Shown: positions 9,339 through 19,291, counted from the stretch's first letter. The stretch: DNA of 64,000 nucleotides from Hyphomonadaceae bacterium (GCA_016714495.1 JADKDU010000011.1:1-64000), one strand, 5' to 3'. Notes: generated by a model from the letters alone, not told the origin. Made by a program: numbers and translations.

Positions 9339-9911
9339 GTGGTCAAAGTCATCGCCAGCGACGTTCGCAAAGGCAACGTCCTCGAGAAGGAGGACGGCCA
9401 GCTCTATACTGTGCTCAAGGCCGAAACCTACCGCCCGGGCAAAGGCACGCCGACCGCCACGATCGACATGCGCCGCATCTCCGACGGTGTGAAGGTGGTT
9501 GATACTTACAAGACAACCGACCAGCTCGAACTTGCCTTCGTGGAAGAGGTGAAGCACCAGTTCCTCTTCAAGGACGGCGAGCTCTACGTGTTCATGAACC
9601 CCACCAACTACGAACAGGTGATGGTGCCCGCCGCAATGCTGGGCGACGACGCGGCCTATCTCGGTGAGAACATGGATTGCGACCTGCTGATGTTCGACGG
9701 CAGGCCGGTGGCGATCAAGCTTCCCCAGCGTGTGACTCTCGAAATCGTCGAGACCGAACCGGTCGTGAAGGGCCAGACAGCGTCGGGTTCCTACAAGCCG
9801 GCCAAGATGTCCAACGGCATCCGCGTAATGGTGCCCCCGCACATCGGTACAGGCACGCGCATTGTCGTATCGACAGAAGACGGCGCTTATGTCGAGCGCG
9901 CCAAGGATTAA
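9339..9911 (+). CDS. efp: Elongation factor P
   Basis: EF-P binds ribosomes stalled at polyproline stretches and promotes peptide-bond formation. The GTG at 9339 is chosen because GGCGGG precedes it by six bases and the protein then starts like the family (VVKVIASDVRKG), giving 190 residues. The modified lysine is Lys35 in the loop YRPGKG. The KOW-like N domain and two OB domains follow. The presence of epmA and epmB next door predicts beta-lysylation of Lys35. Confidence 0.96.
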   Translation: MVKVIASDVRKGNVLEKEDGQLYTVLKAETYRPGKGTPTATIDMRRISDGVKVVDTYKTTDQLELAFVEEVKHQFLFKDGELYVFMNPTNYEQVMVPAAMLGDDAAYLGENMDCDLLMFDGRPVAIKLPQRVTLEIVETEPVVKGQTASGSYKPAKMSNGIRVMVPPHIGTGTRIVVSTEDGAYVERAKD

Positions 9912-9923
9912 TCTGGCGCTGGT

Positions 9924-11760
9924 CTAGTCGCCGCCTTCGATCGTTTCGGCGGCTTCCTCGTTGAGCGCCTGGGCTTTCTTGCGAGGCACGACCAGAGGCG
10001 CCGGCTGCGTCGTCGCGATGTTGCCACGCATGAGCGACAGGCCCGCTCTCAAGCCGCCAGCGATCTGCATCTCCAGCCGCTGCTCGTCGCGACGACGAAC
10101 ATCGAGCACAAGCTCGTCGGCTTCCGACGTGTCCACGCCGAGATTGACCAGCACTTGCCGTCCAAACACCAGCGCGGATTCCAGTGTCTCACGCAGCTGG
10201 TACTCAACCCCCGCATTGATCAGGCGCAGCGCATGCCCGCGATCGAAGGCGCGCACGAACAGCTTTGCATGCGGGAATTCCGATTTCACCAACTCGACGA
10301 CCTTGTCGGCCGCTTCCTGTTTGTCGACACAGACCAGCACGGCCTCGGCGGTCGCCGCGCCTGATGCGCGCAGCACGTCGAGGCGTGTGCCATCGCCATA
10401 ATAAACCTTGAAGCCGAACTGGCCGGCGGCCCGGATCATCTCCACGTCGATCTCGATGATGGAAACGTCGATGCCCTTGGCCAGCAAGGGTTGGGAGACG
10501 ACCTGGGCGAAGCGTCCGAAGCCGACAAACAGCACACGACCGTGCAGATCGCTAGCCTCCTCAATGCCGTCCATGGATTCCTTTTCGGCGGGCGTCAGGC
10601 GCTCGATTGCCATCACCGCCAGGGGCGTCAACACCATCGAGAGAATGACAACGGCGGTCATGCCCGCGGCGGTGGGCGCGTCCATGACACCTCCAGAGAG
10701 AGCGCCCGCGTAAAGCACGAAGGCGAATTCGCCGCCCTGCGCAAACAATGCCGCGCGATGCAACGCCTCGCGGTGATTGGCCTTGAACAGCCGGGCCACG
10801 ACATAGATGCCAAACGATTTAACCAACATGAACGAAAAGACGCCGCCGGTGATAAGCGGCCAGCTGGCAAGAACAAGATTGAGATCCAGCGACATGCCGA
10901 CGCCAAGAAAGAACAAGCCCAACAGGATGCCGCGGAACGGCTCCACGTCAGCCTCGAGCTGATGCCGGAAGGTGGATTCCGATAGCAGCACCCCGGCGAG
11001 GAATGCCCCCATCGCCATCGACAATCCGCCCCACTGCATGAACAGCGCAGCGCCCAATACCACCATCAGCGCGGCGGCCGTCATCACCTCGCGCGCGCCC
11101 GTCCACGCCAGGAAGCCGAACAGCGGATTCGAGAAAGCGTCCGGCCACGAACACCAGCGCCACTGCGCCTACCGCCAGCGCCAATGTCTGCCACAGCGGC
11201 GCGGCGTGCGCATTCGCCTCCGCTCCCGGCATGAGCGACCCAAGTATCGCCACCAAGGCCAACAACGGAATAATCGCGAGGTCTTCAAGCAGCAGGATCG
11301 CCACCGACCTCTGACCGGCCGATGAAGACACCTCACCACGATCTTCCATCATCTTCATGATCACCGCGGTCGACGACAGTACAAAGCCGAAAGCCCCGAT
11401 GACCGCGGCAGCGGGCGGAAGCCCGAACGCGATCGCCACGCCAGACAGCAGCGTCCCGCACGTCAGCACCTGGGTCAGCCCCAGCCCAAATATGTCTTTT
11501 CGCATGGCCCATAACTTGGCCGGCCGCATTTCGAGGCCGATCAGAAACAGGAACATCACGACGCCGAATTCGGCTACGTGCAGCACGGCCTGCGGATCGT
11601 TGAACAGCTTCAGCACAAAGGGACCAACGACCACCCCGGCCGCCAGATAGCCCAGCACGGCGCCGAGTCCGAGCAAGCGGAACAGCGGCACGGCCACGAC
11701 GCCCGCCGCAAGCAGGGCGACGGCCAAGCCAAGGTCAGGTCCGGCTACCGTATGTTCCAT
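9924..11760 (-). pseudogene. Kef-type cation:proton antiporter (CPA2) with RCK domain, frameshifted
   Basis: This should be an inner-membrane monovalent cation/proton antiporter. The N-terminal part (11760 down to about 11135) has the CPA2 membrane segments, including FLFLIGLEMRP and AFGFVLSSTAVIMKMM. Near 11130 the frame breaks. The coherent reading (NPLFGFLAW, then EVMTAAALMVVLG) continues one frame over through the remaining helices to a C-terminal TrkA-N/RCK domain (RVLFVGFGRFAQVV), ending at 9924. Removing one base near 11130 would restore a single protein of about 610 residues. As written, neither half is a complete transporter. A one-base sequence error is a serious alternative. Confidence 0.85.
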
Positions 11761-11853
11761 GCCCGCTTCCGCACGCCTCTAGGACTTCATGATCGGTACG
11801 CGATAGAACGTGATAGCCGCAAGGATAAGTGGGGTCGCCATTTCCGCGGCAAC

Positions 11854-12195
11854 CTACCTCAGCCGCTTTTCGAACTCTGGGAAGAACGATTCGGCGTCCG
11901 CCGCGAGCTTCTCTTCCATCTTGCGAAACAGGGAGAGGACTTCCTCGCCCGCGCGGGTGAGGACAGCGCCGCCGCCCTTTTTTCCGCCTGTAGAGGATTC
12001 GACCAGCGGCTTGCGGAAAGAGTTATTCATCGCGTCGACAAGCTGCCAGGCCCGGGAATAGCTCATCTCCATGGCTTTTGCCGCCTTGGAGATCGATCCC
12101 TCTGCGGCGATACGCTCCAGCAGATCAGCCTTGCCTGGCCCAAAGGCGCGCTCGCCCTTGGCGATGACGCGGGCGGTGATGCGAATGGACGCCAT
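11854..12195 (-). CDS. ModE-like winged-helix transcriptional regulator
   Basis: A 113-residue DNA-binding protein resembling the N-terminal domain of ModE (LysR-type winged helix) without the molybdate-binding domains. The recognition region reads GSISKAAKAMEMSYSRAWQLVDAMN (about 37-61). A basic glycine stretch SSTGGKKGGGAVLTRAGEEVL follows, typical of the wing in this family. The start at 12195 has TTGGAGG seven bases upstream; an upstream in-frame ATG at 12231 adds 12 unlikely residues. No molybdate genes are nearby, so the ligand and targets are unknown. Confidence 0.82.
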   Translation of the reverse strand: MASIRITARVIAKGERAFGPGKADLLERIAAEGSISKAAKAMEMSYSRAWQLVDAMNNSFRKPLVESSTGGKKGGGAVLTRAGEEVLSLFRKMEEKLAADAESFFPEFEKRLR

Positions 12196-12258
12196 GAGAA
12201 CCTCCAACTGACACCCTATCGAAGCGAGCACAGCGCCGAGCGCAAGAGAAAATCTGGT

Positions 12259-13371
12259 TCAGGCCATCAACCGTCGGGCTTTGGCCAGCCGTTCCACGCC
12301 CTGATCCAGCGTCGCGTCGGACTTTGCAAAGCAGAGCCGCACCAGCGACGCCGCCGGCGGGCGGACATAGAAGGCCGAGAATGGGATGGTGGCTACGCCA
12401 CATTCCTTCACGGCGCGCACGGCAAAGGCAGCGTCATCCATATCGATTCCCGAGGCGCGCAGATCCACGCCGGAAAAATAGGTGCCCGTGGCCGGCAGGA
12501 CGTGAAATCCTTCCTGCTTCAGCGCCAGACCGAGCCTGTCGCGTGCACGGGTGAGTTGGGCGCACATCTCATCGAAATGTTCGCGAGGCTTCGCTAGCCC
12601 ATAAGCGACCGCGCACTGCAGATGCGGCGGCGTCGTGAACGTCAGGAACTGGTGCGCCCTGGCGAAGACTTCAGTCAGCTTTGGCGCGGCGCAAGCGAAA
12701 CCGACCTTCCAGCCCGTCATGGAAAACATCTTGCCCGCGGACCCGATCTTAATCGTCCGCTCTCTCATGCCGGGGGCCTGAAGCATGGATACGTGCGTGG
12801 CGCCGTCGAACACACAATGTTCCCAGACCTCGTCGGAGATGGCGATGCAGTTGTGCTTCACGCATTGAGCCGCGATCAGCGCCAGATCTTCCGCACCGAT
12901 CAGGCTGGCGGACGGATTGAGTGGCGTATTGAGCACGACGGCCCGTGTCCGATCCGTGAACGCAGTCGCCAGCTCCGCTGGATCAACGCGCCATGATGGA
13001 GGCCTCAGGCAGACAAACCGCGCCGTCGCGCCCGCCCGTCGCAACATTGGCAGATAGCTATCGTACATCGGCTCGAACAGCACGACTTCGTCGCCGGGTT
13101 GCAGCACCGCAAGCAGTGCGGCGGCCAACGCCTCGGTCGCCCCCGATGTCACTGTGACTTCGGTCTTCCAGTCCAGTTCAACTCCCTGATGGCGGCCGTA
13201 GTGCTCCGCGACTGCCTCACGCAGCGCAGGAATACCCCGCATTGGCGGATACTGGTTTGGTCCTTCAATCACCGCCTTGGCGGCGCGCTCGCGAATATCC
13301 TGCGGCCCATCCCACTCGGGAAAGCCCTGCCCAAGATTCACGGCGTCGGTCTCACGCGCGAGGCCGGACAT
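12259..13371 (-). CDS. Class I PLP-dependent aminotransferase (glutamine transaminase K/methionine aminotransferase type)
   Basis: A fold-type I aminotransferase of the KAT/YbdL group, which transaminates Gln, Met or aromatic amino acids with 2-oxo acids. Lys214 in SAGKMFSMTGWK is the PLP Schiff-base residue. The N-terminal LGQGFPEW and the NTPLNPSAS segment are typical. It follows an omega-amidase gene, suggesting the transaminase/omega-amidase pathway. The annotated ATG at 13371 may not be the ancestral start. The 13 codons upstream read NPIYASLPDTIFD, the usual N terminus of relatives, but that extension has no ATG, GTG or TTG in frame after the preceding stop. It overlaps the upstream gene by 34 bases. 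Confidence 0.88.
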   Translation of the reverse strand: MSGLARETDAVNLGQGFPEWDGPQDIRERAAKAVIEGPNQYPPMRGIPALREAVAEHYGRHQGVELDWKTEVTVTSGATEALAAALLAVLQPGDEVVLFEPMYDSYLPMLRRAGATARFVCLRPPSWRVDPAELATAFTDRTRAVVLNTPLNPSASLIGAEDLALIAAQCVKHNCIAISDEVWEHCVFDGATHVSMLQAPGMRERTIKIGSAGKMFSMTGWKVGFACAAPKLTEVFARAHQFLTFTTPPHLQCAVAYGLAKPREHFDEMCAQLTRARDRLGLALKQEGFHVLPATGTYFSGVDLRASGIDMDDAAFAVRAVKECGVATIPFSAFYVRPPAASLVRLCFAKSDATLDQGVERLAKARRLMA

Positions 13372-14240
13372 GACATCGAAAATCGTATCAGGCAGTGAAG
13401 CGTAGATCGGGTTCGCGACGTGGGAAGACCGAACGGTCTGATGTGCTTCAGCGAAGGCACCTTGCCTCGTACGTCATCGACCTTGGCCAGATCGAGCGTC
13501 GCGACAATCACGCCGGGATCAACACTGCCTTCGGCCAGGATCACGCCCCACGGATCGATGATCAGCGAGTGGCCATAAGTTTCCCGCCCGTCATCATGCT
13601 TCCCGCCCTGCGCCGGAGCGATGATGAAACATCCCGTTTCGATCGCCCGCGAACGCAGCAAGACATGCCAGTGCGCCTGGCCGGTGATGCGGGTAAAGGC
13701 GGCAGGTACGGCGATGATCTTCGCGCCGCTCAGGGCCAACGTTCGGAACAGGTCGGGAAAGCGCAGATCATAGCAGACCGTCATCCCGAGCGGTCCTGCA
13801 GGCAGGCTGGCGAGCACCGCCTCCTTGCCCGCGGCAAAGCTGTCTGACTCTCGGTAGATATTTCCGGCGTTCAACTGAACGTCAAACATGTGAATCTTGT
13901 CGTATTTCGCGATGAGCGCGCCGTCAGGCCCGATCAGGAAACTGCGGTTCGCGCACTTGCCGCCCTCCGCCCGGATTGCGATCGATCCGATCAGCAACGT
14001 CACGCCCAACTCTTTCGCCAGCGCCCGGAATGCCTTCAGGCCTGGATCAGCCTCCTCGGTCGTGGACTTTTCCCACACAGCACCCGGTTTCCGATCCAGT
14101 TGCGTCGTCATCTCGGGAGTAGCGATCAACTCGGCGCCCTGGGCGGCAGCCTCCCGGATAAGAGAGGTCGCCGCCGAGATATTCTCCCCCACTTCGGTCC
14201 CGGACCGCATCTGGACACAGGCAACCTTGATCTGGGACAT
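13338..14240 (-). CDS. Carbon-nitrogen hydrolase (Nit2/omega-amidase type)
   Basis: Nitrilase-superfamily enzyme, probably hydrolysing 2-oxoglutaramate or 2-oxosuccinamate to the 2-oxo acid plus ammonia. The catalytic triad is visible as Glu43 (ATPEM), Lys115 (YDKIHMFD) and Cys156 (TVCYDLRFPD). The start at 14240 is chosen because GAGG lies just before it and the product then begins MSQIKVACVQM; the upstream in-frame ATG at 14375 adds a non-homologous Arg-rich leader. The last 25 or so residues beyond GLPTS overlap the aminotransferase and look unlike the family, so the true end of the coding sequence may have been shifted by an indel. Confidence 0.88.
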   Translation of the reverse strand: MSQIKVACVQMRSGTEVGENISAATSLIREAAAQGAELIATPEMTTQLDRKPGAVWEKSTTEEADPGLKAFRALAKELGVTLLIGSIAIRAEGGKCANRSFLIGPDGALIAKYDKIHMFDVQLNAGNIYRESDSFAAGKEAVLASLPAGPLGMTVCYDLRFPDLFRTLALSGAKIIAVPAAFTRITGQAHWHVLLRSRAIETGCFIIAPAQGGKHDDGRETYGHSLIIDPWGVILAEGSVDPGVIVATLDLAKVDDVRGKVPSLKHIRPFGLPTSRTRSTLHCLIRFSMSCPASRVRPTP

Positions 14241-14489
14241 CGCCTCACACTCTGCCTTCAGGTTAACTTCGCGCCAACCACGCCAGCGGGCAACCTGCCT
14301 CTCTGATGCGCGCTTTTCCAGCGTTCTCCGGTCTGTAGTAGTTAATCGCCAAAACTCGCCTGTTAGGCAACGCATGCGTGACAGGCTCTCCTGATGGTAT
14401 GCAGATTGCTCTGGTTATCTCCATGCAAACCTTGCCCGTGGTAAGGGGCGGAGATCGCACGAGACAGACCGGCAGAGCTGCTACCTGGA

Positions 14490-15806
14490 ATGAACACCGC
14501 AACCACTGGCGCCATGGGCCCTCCGCCCGCAGAACCGCCTGCCGGCTATCAGCCCGCGCAGTCGCGGTCGCTGCTGAACTATGCCAAGCACGCAGACTTC
14601 ATGGTCTTCCTCGGATGGACCATTTCCACGACGTTGCCAGTTGGGTTTTTGGGACCGCTTCGCTATCTGGCTGCCGCCTATTTTGCTGGCGCCTTCCTGC
14701 TCTTTGCTCGCCAGGTGTCTCCGGCTGTCGCGCGTTGCTGGCCGCTCTTTCTGCTGCCAATTCTTTGTACGATCTCGGCGATCTGGGCGCCCTCAATGAA
14801 TGAAGCGCTGCGCAAGGGGTTCAGCCTTGCGTTGACCGCGTTGGTGGCCATTTACGTGGCGACGCGCATACCGGGTCGCAAAATTCTGCTTGCATACTTC
14901 TTGGCGGAACTGATCGCGGCGGTGATCAGTCTGAGAACCAACACGATCGACTCCCAAGGCGCGTGGACCGGCATGTTCGGGCAAAAGAACTTCTTCGCCG
15001 TGAACATGTTTATCCTCTACGTGGCGGCGCTGGGCCTGATCCTGGATCGCGAAAACGGTCGCTGGATCCGTCGAGTTGCGATGGCAGGCGCGCCGCTCGC
15101 GTTGCTCCTGGTGGTTCTGGCCAAGTCAGGGACCACGACGCTGCTCGTCCTGGCCACAACGGCCGCCATGCTCGGACAAACGCTTGTCTGGCAACCGGCT
15201 TCGAAAATTCCAAACGCGCGAGCGCTGATCGTCATGGGCTTTGCAGTCGTCGGGTTGTTGGGCGCCTATGTTGCGTTCGGAATCCTGCAGATCGACCTGA
15301 TGAAGGAAGTCCTTGGCGCTCTCGGCAAGGATTCCACACTGACCGGCCGGACCATGCTGTGGGAACTTGCCGAGCGCTCCATGGCGGAGCACCCGTGGAC
15401 CGGACTTGGAGCAAACGGCTATTGGCGCGTGGAACACGGGATGGCGAACTCGATCACCGCCATTCTGCAGGGCGCTGAACGATTCAGCAGCTTCTCCTTC
15501 CATAACGCCTACTACGAAAATGGCGTCAGTTACGGATACCCTGGATATTGGGCGACCGTGATCCTTTCCACTTGGGCGTGCGCAAGCGCAGGCATGAACT
15601 GGGCTCGCAACCAGACGGCCGTCAACGCAGCCTTCCTCATGTTTGCTCTGATGATTGTCCTGCGATCGACGAGCGAGGCCGATCTTTCCGAAGAATTCCG
15701 CGCGATGGTTGTGATCCTGTTCGTCTCGGCCAGTCGCAAGGAACTTCATCTCAAGCCACAACGGCAGCCAGGCGGCGGCGCAACATTTTGGCGCGCCGGC
15801 GCATGA
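14490..15806 (+). CDS. O-antigen ligase/Wzy polymerase-like membrane protein
   Basis: A 438-residue polytopic inner-membrane protein with about ten hydrophobic segments. The Wzy_C/WaaL-type periplasmic loop contains LTGRTMLWELAERSMAEHPWTGLGANGYW (about 283-311) and SFHNAYYENGVSYGYPG (about 334-350). Such proteins polymerise or ligate lipid-linked polysaccharide units in the periplasm. Its stop codon overlaps the ATG of the following GT2 gene (ATGA at 15803), so the two are translationally coupled. Unlike the first 6 kb, this polysaccharide pair is intact. Confidence 0.86.
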   Translation: MNTATTGAMGPPPAEPPAGYQPAQSRSLLNYAKHADFMVFLGWTISTTLPVGFLGPLRYLAAAYFAGAFLLFARQVSPAVARCWPLFLLPILCTISAIWAPSMNEALRKGFSLALTALVAIYVATRIPGRKILLAYFLAELIAAVISLRTNTIDSQGAWTGMFGQKNFFAVNMFILYVAALGLILDRENGRWIRRVAMAGAPLALLLVVLAKSGTTTLLVLATTAAMLGQTLVWQPASKIPNARALIVMGFAVVGLLGAYVAFGILQIDLMKEVLGALGKDSTLTGRTMLWELAERSMAEHPWTGLGANGYWRVEHGMANSITAILQGAERFSSFSFHNAYYENGVSYGYPGYWATVILSTWACASAGMNWARNQTAVNAAFLMFALMIVLRSTSEADLSEEFRAMVVILFVSASRKELHLKPQRQPGGGATFWRAGA

Positions 15807-16792
15807 GCGACAGCCGCGCCCAACCCAATGCTGCTGCGCTCGACGTCAGCGTGATCATCGCCGCATGGAACGCAGCGACCTCAATTGAACGTTCGGTCGC
15901 ATCCGCGCTGGCGTCTGCAAACGTCAAACTGGAAGTGATCGTGGTCGATGATGCATCGCCCGATGCGACCTTCGAGATTCTCAGCCGTATCGCCGCCGCC
16001 GACTCTCGCGTCGTGACCAGGCGCCTGCCTGCGAACGCCGGCCCTTCTGTCGCCCGCAACCTTGGCATCAGCCTCGCGCATGGCCGCTATGTCGCCGTGC
16101 TGGACGCTGACGACACGATGCGGTCAGATCGTCTCGCCAAACTCGTGTCGCTCGCAGACAGCAGTGGCGCGGATATTGTCGTGGACAACATGATGTCCGT
16201 CGACGAGTCTGGCGCACCGGTGGGCGCGAACCCTTTCCTCAAGGCGCCGCGCTTTGTCCGCTCTTGCAACATCGACCTGGAGACCTGGATCAGCTTCAAC
16301 AATCCGCTGGCCGACGAAGATACGCTTGGCTATCTGAAGCCGCTCATCTCCCGCCAGACCCTGCTCAAGACCGGACTCGCCTACGACCCGTCCTTGCGAA
16401 ACAGCGAGGACTACTACCTTGTCGCCCATCTGCTCGCAGCCAAGGCGCGCATGACCTACAGCCCGGATGCGGATTACGTCTATACCCGCTCAACAGGATC
16501 GACGTCGCATCGACTGAAGCCAAGCCAAACGCGGGCGTGGCTGGACGCCGAACAGCGCTTTGTTGCCAGGCATGGCGCGAACCTCTCGAAAGGAGAGCTG
16601 TCGGCGCTTGCGCGTCGCGGCCGGACGCTGCGCAATGTCGACAAGCTCATCGCCGTCACCGATGCAATGAAGACGAGAAAGTTTGGCGAGTCCGCTCGAT
16701 TGATGGCGGCAGACCTGCGCGGCGCGGCCTATACTGTCAGGATGCTTGCAAAGGTCGCAATGAACAAGGCGCTGCAAAGGAAGACTCTCTGA
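15803..16792 (+). CDS. Glycosyltransferase family 2
   Basis: A 329-residue GT-A fold glycosyltransferase. The nucleotide-binding region reads VSVIIAAWNA, followed by VIVVDDASPD (about 48-57) and the metal-binding VLDADDTM near residue 100. Downstream, RNSEDYYLVAHLL carries the likely catalytic ED pair. The start at 15803 overlaps the stop of the upstream ligase/polymerase gene by four bases. The pairing suggests it assembles the unit that the neighbour exports or polymerises. The sugar specificity cannot be read from the sequence. Confidence 0.87.
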   Translation: MSDSRAQPNAAALDVSVIIAAWNAATSIERSVASALASANVKLEVIVVDDASPDATFEILSRIAAADSRVVTRRLPANAGPSVARNLGISLAHGRYVAVLDADDTMRSDRLAKLVSLADSSGADIVVDNMMSVDESGAPVGANPFLKAPRFVRSCNIDLETWISFNNPLADEDTLGYLKPLISRQTLLKTGLAYDPSLRNSEDYYLVAHLLAAKARMTYSPDADYVYTRSTGSTSHRLKPSQTRAWLDAEQRFVARHGANLSKGELSALARRGRTLRNVDKLIAVTDAMKTRKFGESARLMAADLRGAAYTVRMLAKVAMNKALQRKTL

Positions 16793-16932
16793 CCGAACGC
16801 TTTTTTCGACCATAACACAGGCTGGTAATGTCCCGTTGCGGATTGCGTCGGGCCTAAAGCCGGTTAACCTCCCCAGACAATGCCAAGGACCCAGTGAGCC
16901 AACGCTGGGCCTGCTCGGGAGGATACCAAGTC

Positions 16933-19287
16933 ATGCTGAACCGCAGAATCGCGGGTGCGGTCGCTCTCAGCGCCATGGCCGTGGCGCTGGCGTTTGCCTG
17001 CACAATTCCCGGCGGCAACACTGGTTCGATGGCGCAGGCCGGGATGACGAACACCGCCAAGACCTATGACTCAACCGAGTGGAAATACTGGGGCGGCGAT
17101 GCGGGCCAGACCCGTTACGCTCCCCTCAACAACATCAACTCCGGCAATGTGAATCGTCTGAAAGTTGCCTGGCGGTGGAGCGCAGACACGTCAGGCGGAC
17201 CGGAATCAGCCAACTACAAGTCGTCGCCCCTGCTCGACGACGGCGTGCTCTACGTTCCATGGGTCAATCACGGCATGGCGGCGATCGATGCTGGCACCGG
17301 CAAGACGATCTGGACCTTTGAACCCCAACCCACCGACATTGGCGGTCGCGGCGCCTCGCTAGCGCTACGCTCTCTCGCCTACTGGACTGACGGCGTTGAG
17401 AAACGCGTCTTCCACAATTCCGGCGACGGGCGCCTCATCGCGGTTGACGGCAAGACCGGAAAGCCCGCCGCAGGCTTCGGCAAGAATGGCTGGATCAATC
17501 TGCGCGAAGGCATCATCGAGGGCACCTCCGCGACGGACGTCGGCTCTGTTTCGCCGGCGCTGGTCGTCGGCGACATCGTCGTCGTGCAGGTGATCCCGAA
17601 CAACACCCGTAACAAAACTGGTGCGCCGGGCAAGATCCGCGGGTTCAACGTGCGCACAGGCGAGGTTGTATGGACCTTCAACCCGATCCCCAAGAACGGT
17701 GAGGTCGGCGCAGAAACCTGGACAGACGGCAGCAACGCCTACAGCGGTCAGGCCGGCGCGTGGTCGATGATGAGCGCCGATCCCGAGCTGGGTTATGTCT
17801 ACATGCCACTTGAGACGCCGACCAACGAGTTCTATGGCGGCCAGCGCCTCGGCGACGGCCTGTTTGGCGAAAGCATCATCTGCCTCGACGCGAAAACAGG
17901 TAAGCGCGTTTGGCATTACCAGATCGTGCATCACGGCATCTGGGATTACGACATGCCCACCGCGCCGATCCTTCATGACCTCAAGAAGGACGGAAAGACG
18001 ATCAAGGTGGCGACTCTGCTAACCAAGCAGGGCCTGACCTTCGTGTTCGACCGAGCCACCGGCAAACCCGTCTGGCCGATCGAGGAGCGAACGGTTCCCG
18101 GATCCGACATTCCGGGAGAGCAACCGTCGAAGACTCAGCCCTTTCCGACAAAACCCGCGCCGATGCTCCGCCCAGGTTACGACGAGAGCGACCTGATCGA
18201 CTTCACGCCCGAGCTGCGCGAGCAGGGCAAGAAGATCGCGGATCAATACACGAAAGGACCGCTCTACACGGCGCCAACGCTGGTGACGCCGACCAACAAG
18301 GGCACGTGGCTGTACCCTGGAACGGGCGGCGGACCGAACTGGAACGGCGCGGCGTTCGATCCAGAAACGCATATGCTTTATACGCCCGTACGGCTGAAGG
18401 TGCAGTCCGCAGGCCTCAACAAGGGCGACCCCAAGACCACCGATATGCATTATTACGGCGGCGGTGGCGGCGCGCCCGTCAACGGCCCGCGCGGCCTGCC
18501 CATCCTCAAGCCGCCCTATTCCGAGGTGATCGCCACCGACATGGACAAGGGTGAGCACATGTGGCGCATCCCGATCGGCGACGCGGACGACTTCGTCAAA
18601 AACAATCCAGCGCTGAAGGGCCTTAACCTCGACTTCTCGAAGATGGGAAAGTTCGATGTCCGCCCTTCCCCTCTGCTGACCAAGGAACTTCTGTTTCTCG
18701 GTGAGTCAGGAAATCTCGGCGGCGGCTCCGGCGGTCCGATGTTCCGCGCTTACGACAAGCGGAACGGCAAGGTCATTGCGGAGGTCAAGCTGCCCAACCT
18801 CGTGACTGGGGCGCCGATCACGTATGAACTGAACGGGCGGCAGTACATCGTCGTCGCCGTTTCCAAACGTGGCGAGCCGGCAGAAATGGTTGCTCTCACG
18901 CTCGACGGCGCAAGCGAGAATGGCGCGGCCCCGGCCGGCGGCGTTCCGCTCGCCGCTGCGCCGCCATCGACACGCGCTGCTGCGTTCGCCATCACAGCGA
19001 CGCCCGATGAACTTGCACTCGGCAAGACCAAGTTCGAGCAGACCTGTGCGATGTGCCATGGTCTGACCGGCGCCGGCATTGTCGGGGGTAGCGCCCCGCC
19101 GATCACCAATCGCACTGACTACGCGAACATCACTCGCGCGATCGCGCAGGGTCAGGGTGAAATGCCGGCGCTCGCCGCCCTGCTTACACCGGCGGAGATC
19201 GAAGCGATCGCCAAGCACGTCGTAAAGACGCTCGGCCCTCAACCGCGAGCCGAACGCCAGGGACCGCCCCCTTCTGGGAATGATTGA
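16933..19287 (+). CDS. PQQ-dependent dehydrogenase with C-terminal cytochrome c domain
   Basis: A periplasmic quinoprotein of 784 residues that would oxidise a sugar or alcohol and pass electrons to its own haem c. After a signal sequence (MLNRRIAGAVALSAMAVALAFA) comes an eight-bladed propeller starting WKYWGGDAGQTRYAPL. Repeated blade motifs include TGKTIWTFEPQP and KRVWHYQIVHHGIWDYD. The C terminus carries one haem-binding site, CAMCHG (about residue 705). It lacks the five N-terminal helices of E. coli Gcd. The start at 16933 has GGGAGG ten bases upstream. The substrate is unknown. Confidence 0.9.
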   Translation: MLNRRIAGAVALSAMAVALAFACTIPGGNTGSMAQAGMTNTAKTYDSTEWKYWGGDAGQTRYAPLNNINSGNVNRLKVAWRWSADTSGGPESANYKSSPLLDDGVLYVPWVNHGMAAIDAGTGKTIWTFEPQPTDIGGRGASLALRSLAYWTDGVEKRVFHNSGDGRLIAVDGKTGKPAAGFGKNGWINLREGIIEGTSATDVGSVSPALVVGDIVVVQVIPNNTRNKTGAPGKIRGFNVRTGEVVWTFNPIPKNGEVGAETWTDGSNAYSGQAGAWSMMSADPELGYVYMPLETPTNEFYGGQRLGDGLFGESIICLDAKTGKRVWHYQIVHHGIWDYDMPTAPILHDLKKDGKTIKVATLLTKQGLTFVFDRATGKPVWPIEERTVPGSDIPGEQPSKTQPFPTKPAPMLRPGYDESDLIDFTPELREQGKKIADQYTKGPLYTAPTLVTPTNKGTWLYPGTGGGPNWNGAAFDPETHMLYTPVRLKVQSAGLNKGDPKTTDMHYYGGGGGAPVNGPRGLPILKPPYSEVIATDMDKGEHMWRIPIGDADDFVKNNPALKGLNLDFSKMGKFDVRPSPLLTKELLFLGESGNLGGGSGGPMFRAYDKRNGKVIAEVKLPNLVTGAPITYELNGRQYIVVAVSKRGEPAEMVALTLDGASENGAAPAGGVPLAAAPPSTRAAAFAITATPDELALGKTKFEQTCAMCHGLTGAGIVGGSAPPITNRTDYANITRAIAQGQGEMPALAALLTPAEIEAIAKHVVKTLGPQPRAERQGPPPSGND

Positions 19288-19291
19288 GACG

